DNA from: an uncultured Methylobacillus sp.
Lineage (GTDB): Bacteria > Pseudomonadota > Gammaproteobacteria > Burkholderiales > Methylophilaceae
Reading direction: 5' to 3'
DNA length: 6,469 bases
Assembly (NCBI GenBank): GCA_946481235.1
Contig: CAMLME010000105.1
Span: forward strand, 1-6,469
Under the pieces are notes generated by a model, which ran no database searches, was not told the origin of the DNA, and saw nothing but the letters and a program-made list of their open reading frames with translations. Each line of letters begins with the position of its first letter. The first letter of the stretch is position 1. This document shows positions 1 to 6,338 of the stretch, one piece after another. The translations under genes and the position numbers were made by a program.

Positions 1-73
1 CCGATTGACGGCGGTCGGCGGGATACTTGGTGAGTTCCTTGTCGATTTTGGCGAGGGATTCCGGGGATAACAT
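1..73 (-). CDS. nuoE: NADH-quinone oxidoreductase subunit E, N-terminal fragment (cut by window edge)
   Basis: Only the first 24 codons are present; the gene runs off the left edge. The translation begins [20 protein letters not shown], which matches the usual N-terminus of NuoE, the thioredoxin-like 24 kDa subunit that carries the [2Fe-2S] cluster N1a in the NADH-oxidising arm of complex I. The cluster-binding cysteines lie outside the window. The ATG shares its A with the nuoD stop codon (TGATG), so translation is probably coupled to nuoD. A GGAGAG stretch lies about 11 nt before the ATG, inside the end of nuoD. Identity rests on this short N-terminus plus the position directly after nuoD, where nuoE normally sits. 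Confidence 0.88.
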   Translation of the reverse strand, partial: MLSPESLAKIDKELTKYPADRRQS

Positions 74-1326
74 CAGCGATCAATCTCTCCAAAAACGATG
101 TCCTGCGTACCGATGATGGCGACCAGGTCGGCAATCATGTGGCCGCGCGTCATTTCATCCAGCGCAGCGAGGTGGGCAAAACCCGGCGCGCGAATCTTGA
201 GGCGGTAAGGCTTGTTGGCACCGTCCGACACCAGATAGATGCCGAACTCGCCCTTCGGGTGCTCCACTGCGGCATAGGCCTCACCTGCCGGCACGTGGAA
301 CCCTTCGGTAAACAGCTTGAAATGGTGGATCAGCGCTTCCATGTCCTGCTTCATGCCTTCGCGTGCCGGCGGCGTGACCTTGTGGTCATCGCTGATAACA
401 GGGCCAGGATTCTTGCGCAGCCAGTCGATGCATTGCTTGATGATGCGGTTGGACTGACGGAACTCCTCGATGCGCACCAGATAGCGGTCATAGGAGTCGC
501 CATTAACGCCGATCGGGATATCAAAATCAAGCCGGTCGTAAACTTCGTAAGGCTGCTTCTTGCGCAAATCCCACGCAAAACCGGAGCCACGCAGCATCGG
601 TCCGGTCAGACCCAGCGCCAATGCGCGCTCGGGCGACACCACACCAATACCGACGGTGCGCTGTTTCCAGATGCGATTGTCGGTCAACAGGGTTTCGTAT
701 TCGTCCACATAGCCGGGGAAACGATTGGTGAAGTCCTCGATGAAGTCCAGCACCGAACCCTGACGGTTTTCATTCAGCGCCTTGATTTCATCCTTGGAGC
801 GGAAGCTGTTTTCCTGATATTGCGGCATGCGATCCGGCAGATCACGGTAGACGCCGCCCGGACGGTAATAAGCCGCGTGCATGCGTGCGCCGGAGACCGC
901 TTCGTAAACGTCGAAGAGATCTTCGCGCTCGCGGAAGGCATAGAGGAACACCGTCATCGCGCCCACGTCCAGCGCATGCGCACCCAACCACAGCAAGTGA
1001 TTGAGAATGCGGGTAATTTCGTCGAACATCACGCGGATGTATTGCGCACGCTCCGGCACTTCCAGACCCATCAGTTTTTCAATGGCCATCACGTAGGCAT
1101 GCTCGTTGGCCATCATCGACACGTAGTCCAGACGATCCATGTACGGCACGGATTGCAGGAAGGTGCGGTTCTCCGCGAGTTTTTCGGTGCCGCGATGCAA
1201 CAGGCCGATATGCGGGTCGGCGCGCTCGATGACTTCGCCGTCCAATTCCAGCACCAGACGCAATACGCCGTGCGCAGCGGGGTGCTGAGGGCCGAAGTTC
1301 ATGGTGTAGTTACGAATCTCAGCCAC
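73..1326 (-). CDS. nuoD: NADH-quinone oxidoreductase subunit D (49 kDa subunit)
   Basis: NuoD is part of the peripheral arm of complex I at the cytoplasmic face of the inner membrane, where with NuoB it forms the quinone-reduction site. The protein is 417 residues, full length for the stand-alone NuoD of betaproteobacteria. Visible family motifs are [11 protein letters not shown] (residues 10-20), [10 protein letters not shown] (41-50), the [18 protein letters not shown] region, and the C-terminal FGEIDR. By alignment of motifs, His19 and Tyr68 correspond to the quinone-contacting His38 and Tyr87 of Thermus Nqo4. The start chosen is a GTG that gives (M)[13 protein letters not shown], the usual NuoD N-terminus. 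A GAGGG about 9 nt upstream supports it. A longer reading from a TTG at 1377 would add 17 unconserved residues and is rejected. The gene overlaps the end of nuoC by 8 nt and ends in a TGATG overlap with nuoE. Confidence 0.97.
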   Translation of the reverse strand: MAEIRNYTMNFGPQHPAAHGVLRLVLELDGEVIERADPHIGLLHRGTEKLAENRTFLQSVPYMDRLDYVSMMANEHAYVMAIEKLMGLEVPERAQYIRVMFDEITRILNHLLWLGAHALDVGAMTVFLYAFREREDLFDVYEAVSGARMHAAYYRPGGVYRDLPDRMPQYQENSFRSKDEIKALNENRQGSVLDFIEDFTNRFPGYVDEYETLLTDNRIWKQRTVGIGVVSPERALALGLTGPMLRGSGFAWDLRKKQPYEVYDRLDFDIPIGVNGDSYDRYLVRIEEFRQSNRIIKQCIDWLRKNPGPVISDDHKVTPPAREGMKQDMEALIHHFKLFTEGFHVPAGEAYAAVEHPKGEFGIYLVSDGANKPYRLKIRAPGFAHLAALDEMTRGHMIADLVAIIGTQDIVFGEIDR

Positions 1327-1915
1327 GGTGGAAGCCCTCGTCGCGAATGATGCGCGGCACGTTGTTACGCTCTTCAATGGAAACCGGCTGATACACCACG
1401 CGCTGTTGATCCGGGTCGTAGCGCATTTCGACGTTGCCTATCATCGGGAAGTCCTTGCGGAACGGATGGCCGACAAAGCCGTAGTCTGTCAGCAGGCGAC
1501 GCAGGTCGGGATGGCCATCGAACATCAAACCGAACAGGTCGAACGCCTCGCGCTCGAACCAGTTGGCGGTCGGCCAGACATCCACGACGGTAGCCAGCAC
1601 AGGAAACTCATCATCGGCTGCGAATACTTTCAGGCGCACGCGATGATTCAAGGATACCGACAGCAGATGGTAAGCCACGGCAAAACGCGGGCCGGACCAG
1701 GAGCCTTCGCCGTACTCGCTGTAATCGATGCCGCACAGATCGATCAACTGCTCGAACTTGAGATCCTCGTGATCGCGTAGAGTTTGGCAAACTTCCAGCA
1801 AATCCGCCGGATTGATGCGTATGGTAATTTCGCCGACGTGAACATTGAAATCCGTAATCCTGTCGCCCAGGACAGACTTCAGGCTTGCGGACAGTTTTTC
1901 CAGGCGTGGGGACAT
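1319..1915 (-). CDS. nuoC: NADH-quinone oxidoreductase subunit C (30 kDa subunit)
   Basis: NuoC is a cluster-free subunit of the hydrophilic arm of complex I that packs against NuoD and NuoB. The protein is 198 residues, normal for separate NuoC; it is not fused to NuoD as it is in E. coli. The 30 kDa signature is clear: [20 protein letters not shown] (residues 118-137) followed by [19 protein letters not shown] (139-157). The ATG at 1915 is the only sensible start, since the next methionine is about residue 131. It has no good Shine-Dalgarno sequence: the 12 nt between the nuoB stop and this ATG are A-rich (GAATAAAAACCA), with at best a weak TAAGAA spanning the nuoB stop codon. Translation is therefore probably coupled to nuoB. 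The end overlaps the nuoD start by 8 nt. Confidence 0.97.
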   Translation of the reverse strand: MSPRLEKLSASLKSVLGDRITDFNVHVGEITIRINPADLLEVCQTLRDHEDLKFEQLIDLCGIDYSEYGEGSWSGPRFAVAYHLLSVSLNHRVRLKVFAADDEFPVLATVVDVWPTANWFEREAFDLFGLMFDGHPDLRRLLTDYGFVGHPFRKDFPMIGNVEMRYDPDQQRVVYQPVSIEERNNVPRIIRDEGFHRG

Positions 1916-1927
1916 TGGTTTTTATTC

Positions 1928-2404
1928 TTAGCGGGCGATGGTATTCGTACGTTTGATCTTGTTTTGCAGCTGAATGATGCCATAGAGCAACGCTTCTGCA
2001 GTCGGCGGACATCCCGGCACATAGACATCCACCGGCACGATGCGGTCGCAGCCGCGCACCACGGCATAAGAGTAATGATAGTAACCCCCGCCGTTGGCAC
2101 AGGAGCCCATCGAGATCACCCAACGCGGCTCGGCCATCTGGTCGTAAACCTTGCGTAGCGCTGGCGCCATCTTGTTGACCAGCGTACCGGCGACAATCAT
2201 CACGTCGGATTGGCGCGGGCTGGGGCGGAACACGATACCGAAACGATCCAGGTCGTAGCGCGAAGCGCCGGCGTGCATCATTTCCACGGCACAGCAGGCC
2301 AGGCCGAAGGTCATCGGCCACATCGAGCCAGTGCGCGTGTAGTTAATAACCGTATCAAGCGTCGTGGTGACGAAGCCTTTTTCGAGTACGCCTTCGATGC
2401 TCAT
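1928..2404 (-). CDS. nuoB: NADH-quinone oxidoreductase subunit B (N2 cluster subunit)
   Basis: NuoB (PSST homologue) carries [4Fe-4S] cluster N2, the last electron carrier before quinone in complex I. The protein is 158 residues, full length. The four cluster ligands are present: the tandem Cys37-Cys38 in [10 protein letters not shown], Cys102 in [10 protein letters not shown], and Cys132 in [12 protein letters not shown]. The [16 protein letters not shown] stretch (59-74) is also typical. The ATG at 2404 gives the family N-terminus [17 protein letters not shown] and has a GTGAGGATG sequence just upstream that includes a usable GAGG Shine-Dalgarno. It lies 16 nt after the nuoA stop, in the standard A-B-C-D order. 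Confidence 0.98.
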   Translation of the reverse strand: MSIEGVLEKGFVTTTLDTVINYTRTGSMWPMTFGLACCAVEMMHAGASRYDLDRFGIVFRPSPRQSDVMIVAGTLVNKMAPALRKVYDQMAEPRWVISMGSCANGGGYYHYSYAVVRGCDRIVPVDVYVPGCPPTAEALLYGIIQLQNKIKRTNTIAR

Positions 2405-2420
2405 GCCATCATCCTCACGA

Positions 2421-2777
2421 TCATTCCCATTCCAGCGCGCCCTTCATCCATTCGTAGATGAACCCAACCACCAGGATGCCGAGGAAGACCATCATGGAGA
2501 TAAAGCCGAACAGGCCGATTTCCTGGATGACGACCGCCCAGGGAAAAAGAAACGCAATTTCGAGATCGAACAGGATAAAAAGAATGGCGACGAGGTAATA
2601 ACGCACGTCGAATTTCATGCGGGCGTCTTCGAAGGCTTCGAAGCCGCATTCGTAAGGGGAGTTTTTTTCGCTGTCGGGGCGGTGCGGAGCAACCACCTTT
2701 CCGAGCACAATTGGCACCACACCTACGCCGAGAGCGACGAGGATGAATAGCAAAATCGGAAAGTAGTTTTCCAGCAC
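2421..2777 (-). CDS. nuoA: NADH-quinone oxidoreductase subunit A
   Basis: NuoA is a small membrane subunit of complex I at the junction of the peripheral and membrane arms. The protein is 118 residues with three predicted membrane segments (about 5-27, 62-84 and 88-110). The conserved loop [11 protein letters not shown] (40-50) holds the invariant-type Cys44, and [14 protein letters not shown] (67-80) carries the acidic residues Asp71 and Glu73. The start is a GTG, not an ATG: it gives [14 protein letters not shown], the normal family N-terminus, and an in-frame TGA 33 nt upstream leaves no longer option with a good start codon. No clear Shine-Dalgarno is visible; the only purine-rich stretch (GGGTGGGC) lies within a small hairpin about 11-18 nt upstream. 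As first gene of the nuo operon it has its own promoter upstream. Confidence 0.97.
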   Translation of the reverse strand: MLENYFPILLFILVALGVGVVPIVLGKVVAPHRPDSEKNSPYECGFEAFEDARMKFDVRYYLVAILFILFDLEIAFLFPWAVVIQEIGLFGFISMMVFLGILVVGFIYEWMKGALEWE

Positions 2778-2788
2778 GTTTTTATCTA

Positions 2789-2800
2789 GCCCACCCGGGC
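2789..2800 (-). promoter_or_regulatory. Small GC hairpin just upstream of the nuoA start
   Basis: On the minus strand, GCCC-GGGT-GGGC forms a 4-bp all-GC stem with a 4-nt loop, ending 11 nt before the nuoA GTG. It covers the only G-rich stretch that could pair with 16S rRNA. There is no U-run after it, so it is not a terminator. A role in limiting nuoA translation is inference; so short a stem could be chance in GC-rich DNA. Confidence 0.3.
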
Positions 2801-2831
2801 AAATCCATCAGAACACATTCACAGGGAACCC

Positions 2832-2845
2832 GCCAGAAATCTGGC
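2832..2845 (-). promoter_or_regulatory. Hairpin in the nuoA leader
   Basis: The minus strand reads GCCAG-ATTT-CTGGC, a perfect 5-bp stem with a 4-nt loop in the middle of the predicted 5' leader of the nuo mRNA (start site expected near 2866). No poly-U tract follows, which argues against termination. It could stabilise the 5' end of the long nuo mRNA, but that is only a guess. Confidence 0.35.
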
Positions 2846-2872
2846 CTTGCGCTCGTTTTTAAAGCTGACAAG

Positions 2873-2902
2873 ATTATCCACTATTCGCCGCTTTACGGTC
2901 AA
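2873..2902 (-). promoter_or_regulatory. Sigma70-type promoter of the nuo operon
   Basis: The minus strand has a -35 box TTGACC (2902-2897, 5 of 6 to consensus) and a -10 box GATAAT (2878-2873, 5 of 6), separated by 18 bp. Transcription should start near 2866, giving a leader of about 90 nt before nuoA. It lies downstream of the terminator that ends the tpiA-secG-tRNA unit, where an independent nuo promoter is expected. The boxes are seen directly; use in vivo is inferred. Confidence 0.7.
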
Positions 2903-2952
2903 CCTTGTTACCGGTATTGGTATCCGCGGCAGATGATGCAAATCCTGCCAAT

Positions 2953-2984
2953 AAAAAACCCGCCTGCAATTTGCATAACGGGTT
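2953..2984 (-). terminator. Rho-independent terminator after tRNA-Leu
   Basis: On the minus strand AACCCG (2984-2979) pairs with CGGGTT (2962-2957). Inside this stem, TGCA pairs with TGCA around an AAT loop, giving a two-part hairpin. A T-run (six T in total at 2958-2953, the first two in the stem) follows directly, then AT. It lies 17 nt after the CCA end of the tRNA and before the nuo promoter, so it should end the tpiA-secG-tRNA-Leu transcript. Confidence 0.78.
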
Positions 2985-3001
2985 CCTACTAAAATTCATA
3001 C

Positions 3002-3086
3002 TGGTGCCGACGGCGAGACTCGAACTCGCACGACTTTCGTCACTACCCCCTCAAGATAGCGTGTCTACCAATTCCACCACGTCGGC
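3002..3086 (-). tRNA. tRNA-Leu, anticodon GAG
   Basis: The 85-nt gene has a 7-bp acceptor stem (GCCGACG at the 5' end, CGTCGGC near the 3' end), discriminator A and an encoded CCA (3004-3002). The anticodon stem CTATC/GGTAG has one G-U pair and encloses the loop TTGAGGG. The anticodon GAG is at 3052-3050 and reads CUC and CUU. A long variable arm, GTTCGAGTC in the T arm and GGTAGACAC in the D arm are typical of class II tRNA-Leu. It lies 35 nt after the secG stop with no terminator and no convincing separate promoter between them, so it is probably cut from the tpiA-secG transcript. A terminator follows. Confidence 0.97.
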
Positions 3087-3121
3087 AACGTTGGGCATAT
3101 ACCCGGACTGCATTTTAAAAC

Positions 3122-3463
3122 TTATTGAGGGACATCCTTTGCTTTAGGCGCATCCGGCACGGAAGGATCGGACGACTCGGTAGTCGCCGGAACTTCGGTT
3201 GTCGGGACCTTGATCACGCTGGAATTCTTGCCGCCATGACCCGAGAGGTATGCCAGGGTCAAACTCGTGATGAAAAACACAGTCACCATACCGGCAGTTG
3301 CACGGCTCAACAGATTTGCAGAGCCGCTCACGCCGAACAGACTGCCGGAAGCGCCGCTACCAAAAGCAGCGCCCATGTCGGCACCTTTACCATGCTGCAG
3401 CAGAACCAGGCCGATTACGCCCGCCGCTGCGATGACATGTACTACCCAAACGATTGTTTCCAT
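3122..3463 (-). CDS. secG: Preprotein translocase subunit SecG
   Basis: SecG is the small, non-essential partner of SecY and SecE in the inner-membrane Sec channel. The 113-residue protein has the family layout: membrane segment 1 (about 5-22), the conserved cytoplasmic loop with LLQHGKGADMGAAFGSG (21-37) and SLFGVSGSANLLSRAT (41-56), membrane segment 2 (about 57-74), then a hydrophilic tail rich in Pro, Thr, Ser and Lys (78-113). The ATG at 3463 gives METIVWVVHV, the usual start, with TAAGG just upstream. A reading that begins 49 codons earlier would overlap the end of tpiA and is rejected. The gene follows tpiA by 19 nt and is surely cotranscribed with it; tpiA-secG pairing before nuo is common in proteobacteria. 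Confidence 0.95.
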   Translation of the reverse strand: METIVWVVHVIAAAGVIGLVLLQHGKGADMGAAFGSGASGSLFGVSGSANLLSRATAGMVTVFFITSLTLAYLSGHGGKNSSVIKVPTTEVPATTESSDPSVPDAPKAKDVPQ

Positions 3464-3482
3464 TAACCTTACCAACCCTACA

Positions 3483-4235
3483 TTAATTGGCTGCCCGGCA
3501 GATCGCCACAAATTCTTCAGCCACAAGCGATGCGTGACCCACCAACGCACCGTCGATATCCGGCATAGACAGCAATTGTGCCGCATTTGCGACCCGAACG
3601 CTACCCCCATGCAGGATTCTCAGCTTGGCTGCAGCTCCTTTATCGAGACTGGCCACACGATTCCGAATGAAGGAATGCACTGCTTGCGCCTTCTCCGGCG
3701 AGGCTCCGCGGCCAGTGCCGATTGCCCACACCGGCTCATAAGCCAGCACACCCTTGCATAGGCCTCTGGGCCCGATGCGATTCAGCACCGCGTCCAGTTG
3801 ACGAGCAACAACTTCTTCGGTCAGCCCCGCCTCATGTTCCTCACGCGTTTCACCTACGCAGAAGATCGGCTGCATGCCGTCATTAAGTGCCGCCTCGAAT
3901 TTGGACGCCACCACGGGATCGCTTTCATTGCATAGCTCGCGTCGCTCGGAGTGCCCGATGATCACGTAGCTGCAGCCGAAATCCACCAGCATATGCGGCG
4001 CCACCGAACCGGTAAAAGCGCCGGCTTCAAACTGGCTCATATTCTGTGCGCCCCACGCGACATTGGTGCCCTGCAGTATGGCTTGCGCCTGAAACAGATA
4101 CGGCGTCGGCACGCACACCGCGTAATCGGCATTCCTGTAATCGCGAACGCCTTCGGTGATGGCTTTCAGCAGAACCCTATTGGACTCAAGGTTCCCGTAC
4201 ATCTTCCAGTTGCCAACCACCAGCTTGCGACGCAT
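3483..4235 (-). CDS. tpiA: Triosephosphate isomerase
   Basis: This cytoplasmic enzyme interconverts dihydroxyacetone phosphate and glyceraldehyde 3-phosphate in glycolysis and gluconeogenesis. The protein is 250 residues, normal length. Catalytic residues are all visible: Asn9 and Lys11 in VGNWKMY, the electrophile His95 in IIGHSERR, and the base Glu167 in AYEPVWAIGTG (which includes the mobile loop 6). The phosphate-binding HGGSV (209-213) is intact. Loop 8 reads GALVGHASL (229-237), with His234 where the family nearly always has a second glycine (VGGASL). The ATG at 4235 gives MRRKLVVGNWK and has GGAAG 7 nt upstream. A start 29 codons further up would run through the promoter and is rejected. 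First gene of the tpiA-secG-tRNA-Leu unit. Confidence 0.97.
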   Translation of the reverse strand: MRRKLVVGNWKMYGNLESNRVLLKAITEGVRDYRNADYAVCVPTPYLFQAQAILQGTNVAWGAQNMSQFEAGAFTGSVAPHMLVDFGCSYVIIGHSERRELCNESDPVVASKFEAALNDGMQPIFCVGETREEHEAGLTEEVVARQLDAVLNRIGPRGLCKGVLAYEPVWAIGTGRGASPEKAQAVHSFIRNRVASLDKGAAAKLRILHGGSVRVANAAQLLSMPDIDGALVGHASLVAEEFVAICRAAN

Positions 4236-4263
4236 TTGCGTTCTTCCGCACAAAAACGGCGCA

Positions 4264-4292
4264 ATGATACCGGTCAAAGCGATTATGGTCAA
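4264..4292 (-). promoter_or_regulatory. Sigma70-type promoter of tpiA-secG-tRNA-Leu
   Basis: The minus strand shows a -35 box TTGACC (4292-4287, 5 of 6) and a -10 box TATCAT (4269-4264, 5 of 6) with an ideal 17-bp spacer. The start site should be near 4257, leaving a short leader of about 20 nt that contains the tpiA ribosome-binding site. A strong constitutive promoter would suit a glycolytic gene, a translocon gene and a tRNA. Confidence 0.72.
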
Positions 4293-4330
4293 AATCGACC
4301 GTGCCGCCCGTCCGCCTTCCACGAATGCCC

Positions 4331-4382
4331 CTATTATTCTTATTTGTTATAAACATATCAAAACTAATTATTTTTAATTATT
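4331..4382 (+). promoter_or_regulatory. AT-rich control region with direct repeat, upstream of the sulfate genes
   Basis: This stretch is far richer in A and T than its surroundings. It contains TAATTATT twice (4365-4372 and 4375-4382), a 10-bp period that puts both copies on one face of the helix; each TAATTA core is also palindromic. Just upstream lies TTATTCTTATTTGTTATAA (4333-4351), a T-rich, TTAT...ATAA pattern that resembles the loose binding sites of the LysR-type sulfur regulator CysB. Given the sulfate-uptake genes downstream, activation by CysB or a related regulator is a reasonable guess, not shown by the sequence. The repeats would cover about -25 to -42 relative to the start site inferred from the candidate -10 box. 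Confidence 0.45.
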
Positions 4383-4391
4383 CAACTCGGT

Positions 4392-4400
4392 TGCTAAAGT
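4392..4400 (+). promoter_or_regulatory. Candidate extended -10 promoter for the sulfate operon
   Basis: TGCTAAAGT is an extended -10 element (TG, one base, then TAAAGT, 4 of 6 to consensus). No good -35 box lies at 17 bp; that position falls in the AT-rich repeat region, as expected of an activator-dependent promoter. Transcription would start near 4407, about 29 nt before the DUF2292 gene. Moderate to low certainty. Confidence 0.4.
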
Positions 4401-4435
4401 GCGTCCCATTCGACCGCTATCCAAGGAGCAATCGT

Positions 4436-4609
4436 ATGTCGCAATCAGCCACTCGAGCCAAGCCGACCGTTGCGCAGGAAATTCTGCGCGCCATTGAGAG
4501 CGTCCGTTTCGGCTCGATAGAAATCACCGTCCATGAAGGCCGTGTGACACAAATCGAGAAGCGGGAAAAAGTCCGTTTCACTGCCCAGCCGGCAGACAAA
4601 ACCCAATAA
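4436..4609 (+). CDS. Small DUF2292 / YezD-family protein
   Basis: A 57-residue soluble protein of unknown function. Residues 12-48 match the DUF2292 (YezD-like) pattern as I know it: a short helix VAQEILRAIESV, then FGSIEITVHEGRVTQIEKREKVRF, in which the G-S-I-E-I-T-V, G-R-V, Q-I-E and E-K-(V/I)-R positions are the family hallmarks and suggest a small beta-strand-rich fold. There is no signal peptide or membrane segment, so it should be cytoplasmic. The ATG is preceded by a perfect AAGGAG with 7-nt spacing, so it is clearly meant to be translated. It is the first gene of a rightward set with an anion porin and a sulfate-binding protein. From memory, family members often lie near sulfur-assimilation genes, which suggests a role in sulfur nutrition, but no biochemical function can be given. 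Confidence 0.9.
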   Translation: MSQSATRAKPTVAQEILRAIESVRFGSIEITVHEGRVTQIEKREKVRFTAQPADKTQ

Positions 4610-4613
4610 GCCT

Positions 4614-4672
4614 ACCGGACGACCGAAGGCATAGAGCCTCGCAATACTCGGAGCTGACCGGACGGCCGGAAG
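4614..4672 (+). repeat. Imperfect direct repeat between the DUF2292 gene and the porin gene
   Basis: ACCGGACGACCGAAG (4614-4628) recurs as ACCGGACGGCCGGAAG (4657-4672), differing by one substitution and one inserted base, 43 bp apart. The second copy can fold as CCGG-ACGG-CCGG (4658-4669). Both sit in the 94-nt gap before the porin; no promoter boxes or U-tract were seen there. It could be an mRNA processing or stability element or a chance duplication. Confidence 0.4.
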
Positions 4673-4703
4673 ATCTCCAGAACAATTCAACAAGGAGATT
4701 GGA

Positions 4704-6305
4704 ATGTCATTCAAGAAATCGCTGCTTAGCTCGCTGTTGATCAGTGGCGGCATCATTACAAGCTCGGCTACGGCTTTTGCCAACGACAGCCCGGAACTGG
4801 AGCAATTGCGTGCCCTGGTACAGGAACTGGATCAGAAAGTTCGCGTGCTCGACCGCAAGAGCGAACTGGCGGCCGAGACCGCCGCGGCAGAAAAGAAAGC
4901 GGCACCCGTGGTCAGCGTCAGTGAAAAAGGCTTCAGCCTGAAATCCGCCGACGGTAAAAACGAAATCAAGTTTCGCGGCCTGATTCAAGCCGACCATCGC
5001 CATTACAACGAAGGTAGCAAAGATGTGCGCAACCGTTCGAGGGTGCGCGCTGGCGAACTGGACGAAAACGGTTTTGCCGATACAGGCGATACATCGCTGC
5101 TACGCCGCGTCCGCCCCACCATCGAAGGCAAGGTGCTGGACAAGTACGCATTCCGCTTCACCCCGGAATTCGCAGGCGGCAGCGCTTCTGCAGTCGATGC
5201 CTATGTCGATGCCAACTTCGCCCCTACTTTCAATGTCCGCGCCGGTAAATTCAAGAGCTTCGTCGGCCTGGAACGCCTGCAAGGTGGCGGTGACATCAAG
5301 TTTATCGAACGCAGCTACGTCACGAACGCAATCCTGCCAAATCGCGATCTCGGCGCAGCCGTCTATGGCAGCGTTCTGGATAAGAAACTGGATTACGCCT
5401 TCGGCATCGTCAACGGCGTCGCCGACGGCGGGAACATCAGCACCGGCACCGAATACAACGACGAGCGCGAATACACGGCGCGTCTGTTCGCCAGCCCGTT
5501 CAAGGATCAGGATTCCGTGCTGGCCGGCCTGGGCTTTGGTATCGGCGCCACGTACACCGACTTCCGCGGCGAACAGAATCTGAACTGGACAGATACCAGC
5601 GCTGCGGATGCCACGCGCAACGGATTGCCGAGCTATGTTTCCGAAGGCCAGAACACCTTCTTCCGCTACGGCGCCAATGCCGTCGCCAATGGCAAGCGTT
5701 TGCGCTGGTCGCCGCAAGCCAATTACTACAACGGGCCGTTCGGCTTCATCACCGAATATGCGCGCGTCAGTCAGGACGTTTCCCTGACCGAGCGCAACCC
5801 GGGCGGAACAACCACGCAAGTGGAACTTGCAGACCTGGATGGAACCAAGCGCAGACTGGATCATGATGCTTGGGAACTCGCAGCTTCGTACCTGCTTACC
5901 GGTGAAGATGCCTCGTTCAAGGGCGTCAAGCCGAAGCGCGATTTCGACCTCGACAAGGGCGGTTGGGGTGCCTGGGAGCTGGTCGCGCGCTACAGCCGCA
6001 TCGACCTGGATGAAGACACCTTCAAGAACCGGAACGGTCAATACGCCGGCGAAAACCGCACTGCGCCAAACACCATCAATAGCGCCTATGCCGATGGCAC
6101 ACTGAGCGCCGAATCTGCGCAGACATGGACTTTGGGCGTGAACTGGTATCTGAATCAAAACGCCAAGGTCGCACTGAACTACCTGCAAACCTCGTTCGAC
6201 GGTGGCGCAAGCTCGGACGGAGCAACCGCAAACCCCGCCGGAAGCAACATCAAGGACCGCGACGATGAAAAAGCCCTCTTTGCCCGCTTCCAGGTAGCGT
6301 TCTGA
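4704..6305 (+). CDS. OprP/OprO-type outer-membrane anion porin, probably for sulfate
   Basis: The protein is 533 residues and belongs to the phosphate-selective porin O/P family, beta-barrel channels of the outer membrane. It begins with a Sec signal peptide (KK at 4-5, hydrophobic core, likely cut after Ala26 in TAFA-ND). A coiled-coil segment follows (about 30-55; Leu32, Leu35, Val39, Leu42, Val46, Leu49 in heptad register) with an Ala/Glu/Lys linker to about 70. The barrel starts near KSADGKNEIKFRGLIQAD. Family motifs are SLLRRVRP (131-138), GKFKSFVGLERLQ (181-193) and AILPNRDLGAAVYGS (209-223). The last residue is Phe (FQVAF), the usual Bam recognition end. AAGGAG lies 6 nt before the ATG. 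Sulfate rather than phosphate is inferred from the sulfate-binding protein gene 33 nt downstream, with no terminator between. True selectivity cannot be read from the sequence. Confidence 0.93.
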   Translation: MSFKKSLLSSLLISGGIITSSATAFANDSPELEQLRALVQELDQKVRVLDRKSELAAETAAAEKKAAPVVSVSEKGFSLKSADGKNEIKFRGLIQADHRHYNEGSKDVRNRSRVRAGELDENGFADTGDTSLLRRVRPTIEGKVLDKYAFRFTPEFAGGSASAVDAYVDANFAPTFNVRAGKFKSFVGLERLQGGGDIKFIERSYVTNAILPNRDLGAAVYGSVLDKKLDYAFGIVNGVADGGNISTGTEYNDEREYTARLFASPFKDQDSVLAGLGFGIGATYTDFRGEQNLNWTDTSAADATRNGLPSYVSEGQNTFFRYGANAVANGKRLRWSPQANYYNGPFGFITEYARVSQDVSLTERNPGGTTTQVELADLDGTKRRLDHDAWELAASYLLTGEDASFKGVKPKRDFDLDKGGWGAWELVARYSRIDLDEDTFKNRNGQYAGENRTAPNTINSAYADGTLSAESAQTWTLGVNWYLNQNAKVALNYLQTSFDGGASSDGATANPAGSNIKDRDDEKALFARFQVAF

Positions 6306-6338
6306 TCATTCATTACCCAATAAATCCAAGGAGCTTCA

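Noticed and set aside
139..1350. Long plus-strand open frame of about 400 codons opposite nuoD
   Set aside because: It is the antisense of a certain, conserved nuoD; the translation is rich in His, Arg and Gln with no recognisable domain, as expected of a shadow frame in GC-rich DNA.
1324..1377. Longer nuoD with 17 extra N-terminal residues from a TTG
   Set aside because: The extra residues are not like any NuoD I know and would deepen the overlap with nuoC; the GTG at 1326 gives the standard N-terminus and length.
2905..3147. Plus-strand open frame of 80 codons across the tRNA region
   Set aside because: It translates the antisense of tRNA-Leu, a well-known source of false small proteins, and runs through the terminator and the end of secG.
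3464..3610. Longer secG with 49 extra N-terminal residues
   Set aside because: The extension reads through the end of tpiA in another frame and lacks SecG features; METIVWVVHV is the normal start.
4445..4783. Minus-strand open frame of 112 codons over the DUF2292 gene and porin start
   Set aside because: It is antisense to a recognised family member with a perfect ribosome site and to the porin signal peptide; nothing in its translation is recognisable.
5100..6188. Minus-strand open frame of about 360 codons opposite the porin gene
   Set aside because: It mirrors the porin in another frame, matches no family I know and has no operon context. The porin has signal peptide, motifs and ribosome site.
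6306..6338. Possible terminator between porin and sulfate-binding protein genes
   Set aside because: The 33-nt gap has no inverted repeat and no T-run, only the AAGGAG site of the next gene.
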